Positions 18,009-27,187 of a stretch of 64,000 bases of DNA are shown here, piece by piece (the first letter of the stretch is position 1; each line of letters opens with the position of its first letter). Source of the DNA: Methylosarcina fibrata AML-C10 (lineage in GTDB: Bacteria > Pseudomonadota > Gammaproteobacteria > Methylococcales > Methylomonadaceae). Under the pieces are notes generated by a model that was not told where the DNA came from, made no database searches, and saw nothing but the letters and a program-made list of their open reading frames with translations. The position numbers were made by a program, and so were the translations under genes. The stretch covers positions 1,934,990 to 1,998,989 of the forward strand of contig NZ_KB889965.1 of assembly GCF_000372865.1 (NCBI RefSeq), written 5' to 3'.

Positions 18009-18959
18009 TTATTTGGTTTTTGCGGCGATCGCTTCGGCCGCCCGGACGACATTGTTCGCCATTTTTTCGGAAGCGGCGTCGATCAGACGGCCGTCCAGCG
18101 CAGCCGCGCCTTTGCCTTGAGCGGCGGCTTCCTGTAACGCCGCCAGAATGCGCTTGGCCTTTTCAACTTCGGCCGGCGGCGGCGTAAACACTTCGTTGGC
18201 CAGCTCGATCTGCGAGGGATGAATCGCCCATTTGCCTTCGCAGCCCAGCGCCGCGGCGCGGCGGGCGGCCATTTTATAACCTTCGGGGTCCTTGAAATCG
18301 CCGAACGGTCCGTCGATCGGACGCAGGCCGTAGGCCCGGCAGGCAACCGTCATGCGGCTGATCGCGGCATGCCACTGATCGCCCGGATAGTCGGGATTGA
18401 GCCCGCCGATGTTGACGGTTCTGGCCCGGTTGCTGGCCGCGTAATCGGCCACGCCGAAATGCAGGGCTTCAAGACGGCCCGACGCGCCCTGGCGGGCGAT
18501 GTCCTCGACGTTGGCCATGCCCAGCGCGGTTTCGATCAAGGCTTCGATGCCGATTCTGTTTTTGAGCCCTTGCTGCATCTCCAGTTGATTCAGCATCGCT
18601 TCCACCATGTAGACGTCGGCGTAAACGCCGACCTTGGGAATCAGGATCGTGTCGATTTTGGCGCCGGCCTGCTCGACCAGATCGACGACGTCGCGTACCA
18701 TATACTGGGTGTCGAGCCCGTTGATGCGCACCGACAGAGTGATGCCGTGCCCTTTCCAGTCGAGATCGTTGATGGCTTCGATGATGTTTCTGCGGGCCCG
18801 CAGCTTGTCGTCGGGCGCCACCGCATCTTCCAAGTCCAGAAAAATGTAGTCCACACCGCTTTTCAAGGCTTTTTCAAACATCCCGGGATTGGAGCCGGGA
18901 ACCGCTAATTCACAGCGTTGAATGCGTTGCACCGACGCCGTATATAAAGTGTGACTCAT
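18009..18959 (-). CDS. mcl: L-malyl-CoA lyase (serine cycle)
   Basis: This 316-residue protein is of the CitE-like aldolase/lyase superfamily. Visible landmarks are [18 protein letters not shown] (CoA-binding N-terminus), the Mg-binding acidic motif [37 protein letters not shown] with the conserved Glu, and [18 protein letters not shown]. The reaction is cleavage of malyl-CoA to acetyl-CoA and glyoxylate, the carbon-splitting step of the serine cycle. The lid region near residues 235-260 ([18 protein letters not shown]) is as in methylotroph Mcl. It is first in the leftward mcl-mtkA-mtkB operon, with a good promoter and a long leader upstream. Loss of any catalytic motif was not seen. Confidence 0.9.
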   Translation of the reverse strand: MSHTLYTASVQRIQRCELAVPGSNPGMFEKALKSGVDYIFLDLEDAVAPDDKLRARRNIIEAINDLDWKGHGITLSVRINGLDTQYMVRDVVDLVEQAGAKIDTILIPKVGVYADVYMVEAMLNQLEMQQGLKNRIGIEALIETALGMANVEDIARQGASGRLEALHFGVADYAASNRARTVNIGGLNPDYPGDQWHAAISRMTVACRAYGLRPIDGPFGDFKDPEGYKMAARRAAALGCEGKWAIHPSQIELANEVFTPPPAEVEKAKRILAALQEAAAQGKGAAALDGRLIDAASEKMANNVVRAAEAIAAKTK

Positions 18960-18996
18960 TTTTAACTACCTGCTTGTGAATTCTTGAACGAATAAA

Positions 18997-19036
18997 CCGG
19001 CCCGGAAGACTGCATCCTTGTTTCTTCTCCGGCCGG
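18997..19036 (-). promoter_or_regulatory. Strong leader hairpin in the mcl 5' untranslated region
   Basis: On the transcribed (minus) strand, CCGGCCGGAGAAG pairs with CTTCCGGGCCGG, giving about 11 base pairs with one bulge per arm. It is followed by GGTTTATTC. It lies between the predicted transcription start and the mcl start codon, so it could act as an attenuator or a stabilising leader. No known riboswitch motif was recognised. Confidence 0.35.
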
Positions 19037-19053
19037 GAATAAATAAATCCCCC

Positions 19054-19081
19054 ATTGTACTTTCAGGCGGGGCAAAGTCAA
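19054..19081 (-). promoter_or_regulatory. Sigma-70 promoter of mcl-mtkA-mtkB
   Basis: On the minus strand TTGACT (19081-19076) and TACAAT (19059-19054) are spaced by 16 bp. Transcription would run left with a leader of about 90 bases before mcl. It lies in the 280-bp divergent region shared with sga. No equally good rightward promoter was found for sga. Confidence 0.6.
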
Positions 19082-19239
19082 TGATTAACGCGTAAACTGT
19101 GTCTCCTCAATAAAACGGGCCTTGCCGATTACACTCCGGTATGTCATCATTATCGGTTTTTGATTTCGGCTCATTTAAACGGCTCCCGACTGCAACTGCC
19201 GAGTTTATTTCACGTATCACTACCCAGAGAGGAAAATCC

Positions 19240-20412
19240 ATGGCTGGTCGTAACCACCTATACATTCCAGGCCCAACCAACGTGCCCCATGAAGTTTTAA
19301 GCGCGATGCATGCTCCCATGGAAGATCATCGCTCGCCCAAGTTTCCCACCTTGTTCAAGCCGCTGCTCGAAGACCTGAAAAAAGTCTTCAGAACCGAAGA
19401 CGGCCAGTGTTTCATTTTCCCCGCGACCGGTACCGCGGGTTGGGAAGTGGCCTTGACCAATACGCTGAACCCCGGCGACAAGGTGCTGATATACCGCTTC
19501 GGCCAATTCAGTCATTTGTGGGCGGAAATGGCCAAGCGCCTGGGCTTCGACGTCGAAATCCACCAGGAAACCTGGGGCCGGGGCATTCCTCTGGACAAGC
19601 TGGAAGCCCGCCTGAAGGAAGACAAAAACCACGAAATCAAGGCGGTGCTGGCGACCCATAACGAAACCGCCACCGGCGTCACCAGCGACATCGCCGGCGT
19701 CCGCAAGGCCCTGAATTCGGCCGACCATCCGGCGCTCCTGTTCGTGGACGGCGTCAGCTCGATCGCCAGCCTGGATTTCCGCATGGACGAATGGGGCGTC
19801 GACGGTGCCATCAGCGGTTCGCAAAAAGGCTTCATGCTGCCGGCCGGCGGCGCCTTTCTGTGCTTCAGCCAGAAAGCGTTGAAAGCAACCGAAACCAGCA
19901 AGTATCCACGCTGTTTCCTGGATCTGCGCGATCAAATGAATCAGAACAAGGACGGCTATACGCCTTATACGCCGGCCCTGCCGATTCTGTACGGCCTGCG
20001 CAAGGCGCTGGATCTGCTGCTCGAAGAAGGCATGGACAACGTTTACGCACGCCACCACCGTCTCGCCGAAGGCACCCGCCGGGCGATCAAAGCCTGGGGC
20101 CTGGGCTTGTGCGCCCATCCCGGTTTCGAATCGGACACCGTTTCGGCGGTCGTCGTGCCCGAGCACAAGGACGCGCGTGAAGTCATCAGCACCGCGTTCA
20201 AAAAATACAATCTTTCGCTGGGCGCGGGACTTTCCGAATTGTCCGGCAAAGTCTTCCGGATCGGCCACGTGGGCGACATGAACGACGTTTCGATGCTCGG
20301 CGCGTTCGCCGGCGTCGAAATGGCCATGCTGGATTGCGGCTTCGACATCAAGCCCGGCAGCGGCGTCGCCGCGGCTGTCGAGTATTACCGTACCACCGCA
20401 AAAGCAGAATAA
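19240..20412 (+). CDS. sga: Serine-glyoxylate aminotransferase
   Basis: This 390-residue class V PLP aminotransferase converts serine plus glyoxylate to hydroxypyruvate plus glycine. The ATG at 19240 is chosen over the in-frame start at 19141 because GAGAGG lies just upstream and the family N-terminus (MAGRNHLYIPGPTNVPHEVL) starts there. Family landmarks include FPATGTAGWEVALTN, ATHNETATGV, the PLP-Asp region FVDGVSSIASLDFRMDEWGV, and the Schiff-base Lys in SGSQKGFMLPAGG (about residue 197). It is followed 65 bp later by hprA, which consumes its product, so the pair is functionally and probably transcriptionally linked. It is divergent from mcl. Confidence 0.92.
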   Translation: MAGRNHLYIPGPTNVPHEVLSAMHAPMEDHRSPKFPTLFKPLLEDLKKVFRTEDGQCFIFPATGTAGWEVALTNTLNPGDKVLIYRFGQFSHLWAEMAKRLGFDVEIHQETWGRGIPLDKLEARLKEDKNHEIKAVLATHNETATGVTSDIAGVRKALNSADHPALLFVDGVSSIASLDFRMDEWGVDGAISGSQKGFMLPAGGAFLCFSQKALKATETSKYPRCFLDLRDQMNQNKDGYTPYTPALPILYGLRKALDLLLEEGMDNVYARHHRLAEGTRRAIKAWGLGLCAHPGFESDTVSAVVVPEHKDAREVISTAFKKYNLSLGAGLSELSGKVFRIGHVGDMNDVSMLGAFAGVEMAMLDCGFDIKPGSGVAAAVEYYRTTAKAE

Positions 20413-20477
20413 AGGTATCGGGCAGGAAAGACGCTTTCCTGCCCTCGCGCCTCCCCTTCCTCATCAGGAGATATGCC

Positions 20478-21452
20478 ATGAGCAAGCCCAAAGTCGTCGT
20501 AACCCGCAAGTGGCCTGTCGAAGTCGAAGCCAGACTGAAAGAACTGTACGACGTGACGCTCAACGAAAGCGACGTCCCGATGACGGCCGACGAACTGAAG
20601 CGGGCCCTGCAGACCGCGGACGCCCTGCTGCCGACCGTAACCGACCCGATCACCGCCGACGTGCTCCGCGTCGAGAACAAAAGGGCCGGAATCATCGGCA
20701 ATTTCGGCGTCGGCTACAACAACATCGACATTGCCGCGGCCAGGGAACAGGGTCTGACCGTCACCAACACGCCGGACGTGTTGACCGACTGCACCGCCGA
20801 CATTGCGATGCTGCTGCTGTTGATGTCGGCCCGCCGTGCTTCCCAGGGCGAGCGCCTGGTGCGCAGCCGGCGATGGACCGGCTGGTGCCCGACTCAGATG
20901 CTCGGCCAGAAAGTCACCGGCAAAACCCTGGGACTGATCGGACTCGGCCGCATTGCCCAGGCGATGGCGAAAAAAGCGCATCACGGTTTCGGCATGAACA
21001 TCTTGTTTTATACGCCGCGCAACCCTCCGCCCCGGCAGGTCGTCGACGATCTCGGCGCGGTTCGCTGCGAAACGATCGAGGATCTGCTGGCGCAAGCGGA
21101 TTTTGTTTCGCTGCATTGCCCGGGCAGTCCTGAAAATCACCATTTGATCAATGAACAGCGGCTGAAACGGATGCGGCCTTCGACGCATTTGATCAACACC
21201 GCCCGGGGCGACGTCGTGGACAATATCGCGCTGTGCAAGGCGCTGAAGGAAGGCTGGATTGCAGGAGCGGGCCTGGACGTGTTCGAAGGCGAGCCGAACG
21301 TTTATCCGGGACTTCTGGAGCTGGACAATATCGCCCTCTTGCCGCACCTCGGCAGCGCGACCGAAGAAACCCGGATCGCGATGGGCAACCGGGTGATAGA
21401 AAATATTTCGGCCTTCTTCGCAGGCCGGGAACCCGGGGACAAAGTCGTATGA
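20478..21452 (+). CDS. hprA: Hydroxypyruvate reductase (D-glycerate dehydrogenase)
   Basis: This 324-residue D-2-hydroxyacid dehydrogenase reduces hydroxypyruvate to D-glycerate with NAD(P)H. The start at 20478 has a CAGGAG site 8 bases upstream; the longer in-frame opening at 20334 overlaps sga and lacks homology. The substrate loop GNFGVGYNNIDI is followed by the Rossmann motif GLIGLGRIAQAMA (about residue 155). The catalytic set is Arg in NTARGDVVD, Glu in FEGEP and His in PHLGSAT. It lies directly after sga, as in serine-cycle clusters. The next serine-cycle gene, mdh, is 12.4 kb away, beyond an IS and a restriction-toxin operon, so this gene marks the left edge of an apparent insertion. 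Confidence 0.92.
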   Translation: MSKPKVVVTRKWPVEVEARLKELYDVTLNESDVPMTADELKRALQTADALLPTVTDPITADVLRVENKRAGIIGNFGVGYNNIDIAAAREQGLTVTNTPDVLTDCTADIAMLLLLMSARRASQGERLVRSRRWTGWCPTQMLGQKVTGKTLGLIGLGRIAQAMAKKAHHGFGMNILFYTPRNPPPRQVVDDLGAVRCETIEDLLAQADFVSLHCPGSPENHHLINEQRLKRMRPSTHLINTARGDVVDNIALCKALKEGWIAGAGLDVFEGEPNVYPGLLELDNIALLPHLGSATEETRIAMGNRVIENISAFFAGREPGDKVV

Positions 21453-21616
21453 AACTCGAATCGCATTAACTGAATCTTATTGCTTTTGATCAGTTCGGAA
21501 ATCACTTTCAGGCAAAGTAGATCTTGGCCCATTACTATTCATTTGTCTAAAAACACTAAAATGTTCCATCACTAAGCCAAAAGCCGGACTGTTTTTTAAC
21601 TATGGCATGGAAAATC

Positions 21617-23183
21617 TGAATCAAACAATAATTCAGCGTGCTAGGTTTTTAATCGGAGTTAAATCGTCGCCCTGAATAATTTACAACTCATTGAAATAGA
21701 AATATAAAGCAAGCAATAGTCGAGGCTAAAATTACAAGAAAGCGTTAAAATAGATCCTAATTTCTTGCAATTATGGATTGAGCCCATGAAGCCGAAATCA
21801 CCCGAAAGCGGCGGTCAAAACGATCTATTCCGCACCCGCCTGACGGATTTATTGGACAACTGTATCGGTTAGCCGATCTGATCGATTGGCGGGTTTTGGA
21901 CCAGGAGTTAGGCCAATATTTTATGACGGACACCGGCGCCCCGGCTTTACCCATCCGCCTCATTGCGGGGCTGCACTATTTGAAACACGCGTTCGCACAC
22001 TCCGATGAAGAGGTGGTGGCGCGCTGGGTAGAGAATCCATACTGGCAGTATTTTTGCGGGGAAGAGTTTTTCCAGCATGAATTGCCCTGCCATCCGACCT
22101 CGTTGACAAAATGGCGGCAAAGGATCGGTGAAGCCGGCTGCGAATGGCTGCTGTCGGTGACCATTCAGGCGGGCGTGGACAGTAAAACCGTCAAGCCCAG
22201 CCACTTCAAATCGGTCACCGTGGACAGCACGGTGCAGGAAAAAGCGATCACCTACCCGACCGATGGCAAGCTGTACGAAAGATGCCGGCAACATCTGGCC
22301 CGCCTGACTGATACGCATCGGATTCCGCTGCGCCAGAATTACAATCGCAAAGCACCGTTCTTGCTCTTGTTGGTGAATCGTTATCAGCATGCCCGGCAGA
22401 TGCAGCGCAAGCGCAAAGTGCTCAAGCAGTTAAAGACCCTGGTCGGGCGCGTGCTCCGGGATATTGAACGACAATTGCCAGCGCGGCCGGTCGAAGTTCA
22501 GGCGGCATTTCAGGATGCCCTGCACAAAACCCGGCGGATTCTGGCGCAACAGCCCCACGATAAAAACAAGCTTTACAGCTTCCATGCGCCGGAAACCGAA
22601 TGCATCAGCAAGGGCAAAGTCCATAAAAAGTACGAGTTCGGCGTCAAAGTGGGCGTCACCGTCACGAATCAAAGCAACTTCGTGCTCGGCGCACGCAGTT
22701 TTCCGGGCAACCCTTACGACGGACACACCCTGTACTCCTGCCTGGAGCAGGCGGAAATCCTATCCGGCGTTAAAGCGGAAGAAGCCTTTGTGGATCTGGG
22801 CTATCGCGGCGTTGACATCCCGGGCGTCAAAATTTACAAGGCGCGGCAAAAGCGTGGGTTGAATACGCGCCGGCTGAAGCGGGCCTTGAAACGACGCAAC
22901 TCGATCGAGCCCATCATCGGCCACCTGAAGAACGACGGACTTCTGCGCCGTAACTACCTCAAAGGCACGCTGGGCGATGCTCTCCATGCCGTTTTATGCG
23001 GGGCTGGCCATAATATCCGTTTAATCCTCAGGCAGCTGAGGATTTTTTGGCCTGATCTTTGGCAAGGGCTCCATCGCTTTTGGGCGCTCTCACAGAGTAG
23101 GCTTGTGTTACTGCCAACATAATAAACCTGATTTTAAAATTTAGGCTTTTTCAGGGTAGACTAAATAATTGCTGCCTGATTCA
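21617..23183 (+). mobile_element. IS5-family insertion sequence, approximate ends
   Basis: The transposase region is flanked by an imperfect inverted pair. TGAATCAAACAATAATT (21617-21633) matches the reverse complement of 23167-23183 at 13 of 17 positions, and all four differences are transitions. That gives an element of about 1567 bp, reasonable for this IS5 group. No clear target duplication was found, so the ends are tentative. It lies between hprA and the restriction-toxin operon. The flank 21453-21616 holds no gene. Confidence 0.5.
21786..23122 (+). pseudogene. IS5-family transposase, frameshifted near its N-terminus
   Basis: From ATG 21786 a first frame gives about 28 residues (MKPKSPESGGQNDLFRTRLT and so on) and then stops at TAG. 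The homologous continuation LYRLADLIDWRVLDQELG is in a different frame, which stays open to 23122. A small indel near 21860-21867 therefore disrupts the gene. The long remaining frame has the DUF772 N-terminal region, then the DDE catalytic residues: Asp in SVTVDSTV, Asp in FVDLGYRGVD, and Glu in RRNSIEPIIGHLK with the Y-R-E-K signature. Unless translation restarts at the TTG at 21896, the copy is probably inactive. Codon content resembles the host, so the insertion need not be very recent. Confidence 0.75.
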
Positions 23184-23227
23184 AAGTCGGCATACACAGG
23201 ATCTGGCTATTTGTCATGAATTAGCAT

Positions 23228-23926
23228 TTACAACCGTACATATTTCAACGCCTCCGCTCCCAGCTCGAATTTGAGTTCAGCATAATTCGGCAGTAATCGC
23301 TCTAGGGTTTGCCAGAACTCAGGCGAATGATGTTTTTGCACTAAATGCACAACTTCATGGGCAACGATATAGCGAAGAAGCTTTTGCGGTAGTTGGATGA
23401 CTTTCCAGTGAAAATTCAATACTCCACCGTCAGAACACGATCCCCAACGATTACCAAGTTCAATCACTCTAAGCCCTTGCGCCTTAACGCCAAGACGTGT
23501 TGTGAATTCGGACACTAACCCGGGAAGACTAAGCATGGCCTTTTGCTTGTACCAGTCGATGAACAATTCTCTGGCAGAATCTTGCCGGTTCATTGCCAAA
23601 TAGAATCGACCGGATCTGAAAATCACAGATTGAATACGGCTATTTATCAACACCAAGCGATAGCTGCGCCCCAAATAACAGAACCCTTCACCGTCTATAA
23701 ACCGCCGTTCCGGATGGGCTTGTTCGGTTAAAAACTCCTTGGCGGCAAGCTTGGTATAAATCCATAGCCGTTTTTCCTTGATAAATTCCTCGATTTCGCC
23801 ATCAGCGACATTCAGAGGCGTATGCAACAATAACGAGCCGTCACGATCCACGGTGATACCCAGCGACTTGCGTTTGGCGCTGGTTTGAACAGTAAAACGT
23901 AGATCGTCCGATTGATAGAACTGCAT
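23228..23926 (-). CDS. YgjP-like (DUF45/SprT-type) zinc metallopeptidase
   Basis: This 232-residue protein is of the YgjP/M48-like family. The N-terminal half has the domain opening RKSLGITVDRDGSLLLHTPLN, and the catalytic region has VAHEVVHLVQKHHSPEFW (about residues 185-202). There the HExxH pair and the later His provide zinc ligands. LGNRWGSCSDGGVLNFHWK just before is diagnostic. Members are often encoded at the end of type I restriction loci; their substrate is unknown. Its start is one base from the hsdR stop, so it is the last gene of the leftward hsd operon and probably acts with it, perhaps in controlled turnover of HsdR or DarT. That function is only a proposal. Confidence 0.8.
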   Translation of the reverse strand: MQFYQSDDLRFTVQTSAKRKSLGITVDRDGSLLLHTPLNVADGEIEEFIKEKRLWIYTKLAAKEFLTEQAHPERRFIDGEGFCYLGRSYRLVLINSRIQSVIFRSGRFYLAMNRQDSARELFIDWYKQKAMLSLPGLVSEFTTRLGVKAQGLRVIELGNRWGSCSDGGVLNFHWKVIQLPQKLLRYIVAHEVVHLVQKHHSPEFWQTLERLLPNYAELKFELGAEALKYVRL

Positions 23927-23927
23927 A

Positions 23928-26900
23928 TCAATCCGCTACCAATCTGCGGTGAAGATGTCGGGCCAGTTCCAACATTCGGTCAGCCGTCGCCTCAACCGCT
24001 TCAAATTCAAAAATAGAGCTGTAGTCCAATAGTTCAATTAATCGACCACGCAACACGCTTTGCTTGTGAGAGTCATTCCAAAAGTTGACGCTAACGATTT
24101 GCCGGCTGATTTGCTCCACCGCTTCGACCGTCATCTCGATCAAGTCAAGCTTGATTTCCTCGGTCAGATCACCACCGGCGGACTGATATTCTTCGACCAG
24201 CAACATATAAAACGGTAACTGGGTTTGACCATTCAAACCGGTATCGTTCTCTTCTTCGTGCCGCTCCATGTTTTTAATGAATTCTTCCAGGGCTTTGCGA
24301 AGCTCCTTGGCATCCTGACTGAATTTTTTCAGAATCGCTTCGAGATGCTTGCTTAATTTGGTATAGGCGTCCGGCTTTTGCTTATTTTTCTGCTGAAGGT
24401 AATGCCTCGCGGCATGTGCCATCATTTCGGCGGCGGCACGGTCCGACTTTTGACGCTTAACCTGTTTTTTAAATTTGCCGTCCAGTAAATCAACGGGGGC
24501 TATCCCCGACTCAATGCTTTTACTGATGACATATTCATCGATAATCGCTCTCACCTTGTCGCCGACCCCGGCAATGTTCAGTTTTGCATCTTTGAATTTA
24601 TTCCGGGCGCGGGCTGCGATAAAGCCCAGCGTTTTAGCATCCTTGGCGTAAGGGCGAGCTTCAGGGCGATGTTCCAGATTACCAAAGGTTTTCAAAAACT
24701 GCTGATAGGCAACGACAAACTTCCCTCGTCTATCGAGTGGCCGTAATGCTTCGGCAGCCGCTTCGGTATCGTCCAAATCGGCAATACCCCATTCCTTGAA
24801 TAAATTAATGATCCGCGCGTGACGGTCACGCAAATCCAGCAATTCCTGCTTGGCCGAACGAAACGCACCGCTGATGTCGTCTTTGGCGTATGCACTCAAC
24901 GCTTCGGCCAGATAACCGCCAATACCGACATAATCCACTACATAACCGACGTTCTTGCCGCTCCGGGTACGGTTGACGCGGGCTATCGCTTGCAGCAGTT
25001 CATCCTCCTTCAGACGCCGGTCGATGTACAACACCTGTTCATTGGGCGCATCGAACCCGACCAGCAACATATTTTTGACGATCAAAAACGCCAGTGGATC
25101 GGCTTTGTCCGGGTCTTTGTGGCTAAACGGCTTTTTAAAGCGGGCAATGCGTTGTTCGATTTTACTTTTATCGCTCCATTCGGCCAGTGCCGGATCATCG
25201 TTATGAGCAGCGGAAAACACCGGGGCAAATTCCAATTTGGCGATCAGGCTCCGCAGTGGCCACGCCTCCACCAAAAACCGTTGTTCTTCATCCAGAGTTT
25301 CCAACATTTCATCGGGCAAATTTTGCAAAGACCCCGGCAATTGCTCGATCTTTTCCAGCCAATAAGCGCGTGCCTCGCGTAAAGCATCGAAGTAGCGCAT
25401 CACGGCCAAACGGCTGGTTGCTGTTAATTGCGCCTTAAAGTGATTGGATAGCACCACCTCGATATAATGCCGCATCACATCGCGAGCCTTGGCTTTGATC
25501 AGCTCAGAACCTTCCAGCAAAGCCCGGCTGCTTGCGTACTTCTTCTGTATTGCCTGCCGTTCTGCGATTGTTTTTTGGGCAAACACTTCCTCGAAGATTT
25601 CATCGGCGGTCTTGCCGTCCTTTATTTCGCCGTTGGCATTACGAAACTCGTACAGAATCGGCAGAATCGCCCCATCGGCTTGCGCATCCCTGAGCGTGTA
25701 ATGATCGATAAAATCGCCGAAAATCTCTGCGGTGCGTTTTTTCTTACCGATAATGATGGGCGTACCGGTGAAACCCAGTTTTGCCGCGTTGGGCAAAGCC
25801 ATCATCAAATTGGCATGCAAGTTCTTGGCATGGCTGCGGTGGGCTTCATCGACGATCAGCAAAATCGATTCGGACGCATTCAACTCGCCGATGCCGTCCA
25901 ACGCCTCGTCGTCGTTCTTCTCCTCATCCGGGGAGCGGTATTTTTGCAGCATCGCAAACACTAATCCCGGCCCCGGTTTGCGCAAAACCGCCGGCAGTTC
26001 GCGCACGCGCTCCACGATATTGACGCCGTCACCGGTCAGTTCGGCGGTAGCCGATAATTGATCCTGCAAATCGATGCGGTCGGTGACGAACACCACCTTG
26101 AAATGACGCAAATCGACATGGTTGCGCATCCGCCGCACCAAAAACACCATCGTCAAACTTTTGCCCGAACCCTGAGTATGAAAGATTATCCCGCCTCGAC
26201 GGTCGAATTCGCCATCCTGAAGTCGTGTCGGTTTACTTTCAAGCCGCTGCATGGCTTTCAATACCGCGCGATATTGCTGATAGCGCGGCGCAACCTTTAC
26301 GGTTCGCCCATCCACCTGCATGAAAATCACAAAGTTTTGCAGGATGTCCAACAGCCGCTCGGGCCGCAATACGCCTTCGATCAATATTTGCTGTGGCGAC
26401 AACGTGGCTTTACCCTGCTGTGCAGCGAAAATGCTCGTATCAGTCGTCGGGTAACAATCCTTCCACGGCAAATAATGCTCAAACTGCGCACAGGGACAGG
26501 CCAGACGCGCATCGTCGTAATCGCTGACGATCAGCAACTGCGCATAATGAAACAGCTTTTCGTTGCCTTCGCGCGCATCGACCCAATCGCGCTGATTGGA
26601 GTAGCGCAGCAACTGATTGATGGCTTCTTCGATAGGGTTGGTCGTGGCCGGGCTTTTACACTCGATCACCACCAAGGGAATGCCGTTCACGAACAGCACA
26701 ATATCCGGCAGGATAAACTTTTTGTGCTGCCCGTCCGGCTCATCGATGCGGAACTGATTGATGATTAGAAAATCGTTGTTTTCCGGCGTGTGCCAATCAA
26801 TAAAGTGAATGCGCTGATCGCGGCCTCCATTCCAGCCGGGCAGACCGTCAACCGTCGTGCCTTCCAGCAGCAAGCGGGTGGCCGCCTGATTTTTCTCCAT

Positions 26901-27176
26901 CAGGCCGTGGCCGGTCGCGGCGTTAAGTCTGTCCAAATCCTTAAACGCTTGATTGAGTCGCCTATCGTCCAGCCAAGGCTTGCCGCTGGCGTCGAGGTTG
27001 ATGCGCTGTAAGGCGTCCAGCAGGCGCGGTTTCAACAGGACTTCCCGCCAATGCTCGCGGCCTTGATCGGTTATGCTGTCCTTGCTGCCTTGAACATGCC
27101 GCCATAACTGTGCGGGCTGGGCCAGTAGCTGGGCGATAAACGGTTGTTCGACTTCACTGTCTTCGTTATGATCCAT
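23928..27176 (-). CDS. hsdR: Type I restriction endonuclease subunit R
   Basis: This 1082-residue protein has the HsdR plan. The N-terminal PD-(D/E)xK nuclease is at about residues 120-180, with Asp in ILPDIVLF and the ECK of VVIECKSP. The first RecA domain has Walker A TQGSGKS (about 335) and the DEAH box in LIVDEAHRSH (about 440). The second helicase domain contains LLVGFDAPNEQVLYID and the arginine-finger motif AIARVNRTRSGKN. A long helical C-terminal region binds the methylase complex. It translocates DNA and cuts unmethylated DNA at a distance from the recognition site. It starts 11 bp after darG. The residues named are intact, so the protein looks active. Confidence 0.92.
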   Translation of the reverse strand: MDHNEDSEVEQPFIAQLLAQPAQLWRHVQGSKDSITDQGREHWREVLLKPRLLDALQRINLDASGKPWLDDRRLNQAFKDLDRLNAATGHGLMEKNQAATRLLLEGTTVDGLPGWNGGRDQRIHFIDWHTPENNDFLIINQFRIDEPDGQHKKFILPDIVLFVNGIPLVVIECKSPATTNPIEEAINQLLRYSNQRDWVDAREGNEKLFHYAQLLIVSDYDDARLACPCAQFEHYLPWKDCYPTTDTSIFAAQQGKATLSPQQILIEGVLRPERLLDILQNFVIFMQVDGRTVKVAPRYQQYRAVLKAMQRLESKPTRLQDGEFDRRGGIIFHTQGSGKSLTMVFLVRRMRNHVDLRHFKVVFVTDRIDLQDQLSATAELTGDGVNIVERVRELPAVLRKPGPGLVFAMLQKYRSPDEEKNDDEALDGIGELNASESILLIVDEAHRSHAKNLHANLMMALPNAAKLGFTGTPIIIGKKKRTAEIFGDFIDHYTLRDAQADGAILPILYEFRNANGEIKDGKTADEIFEEVFAQKTIAERQAIQKKYASSRALLEGSELIKAKARDVMRHYIEVVLSNHFKAQLTATSRLAVMRYFDALREARAYWLEKIEQLPGSLQNLPDEMLETLDEEQRFLVEAWPLRSLIAKLEFAPVFSAAHNDDPALAEWSDKSKIEQRIARFKKPFSHKDPDKADPLAFLIVKNMLLVGFDAPNEQVLYIDRRLKEDELLQAIARVNRTRSGKNVGYVVDYVGIGGYLAEALSAYAKDDISGAFRSAKQELLDLRDRHARIINLFKEWGIADLDDTEAAAEALRPLDRRGKFVVAYQQFLKTFGNLEHRPEARPYAKDAKTLGFIAARARNKFKDAKLNIAGVGDKVRAIIDEYVISKSIESGIAPVDLLDGKFKKQVKRQKSDRAAAEMMAHAARHYLQQKNKQKPDAYTKLSKHLEAILKKFSQDAKELRKALEEFIKNMERHEEENDTGLNGQTQLPFYMLLVEEYQSAGGDLTEEIKLDLIEMTVEAVEQISRQIVSVNFWNDSHKQSVLRGRLIELLDYSSIFEFEAVEATADRMLELARHLHRRLVAD

Positions 27177-27187
27177 CAGGCAATCGT

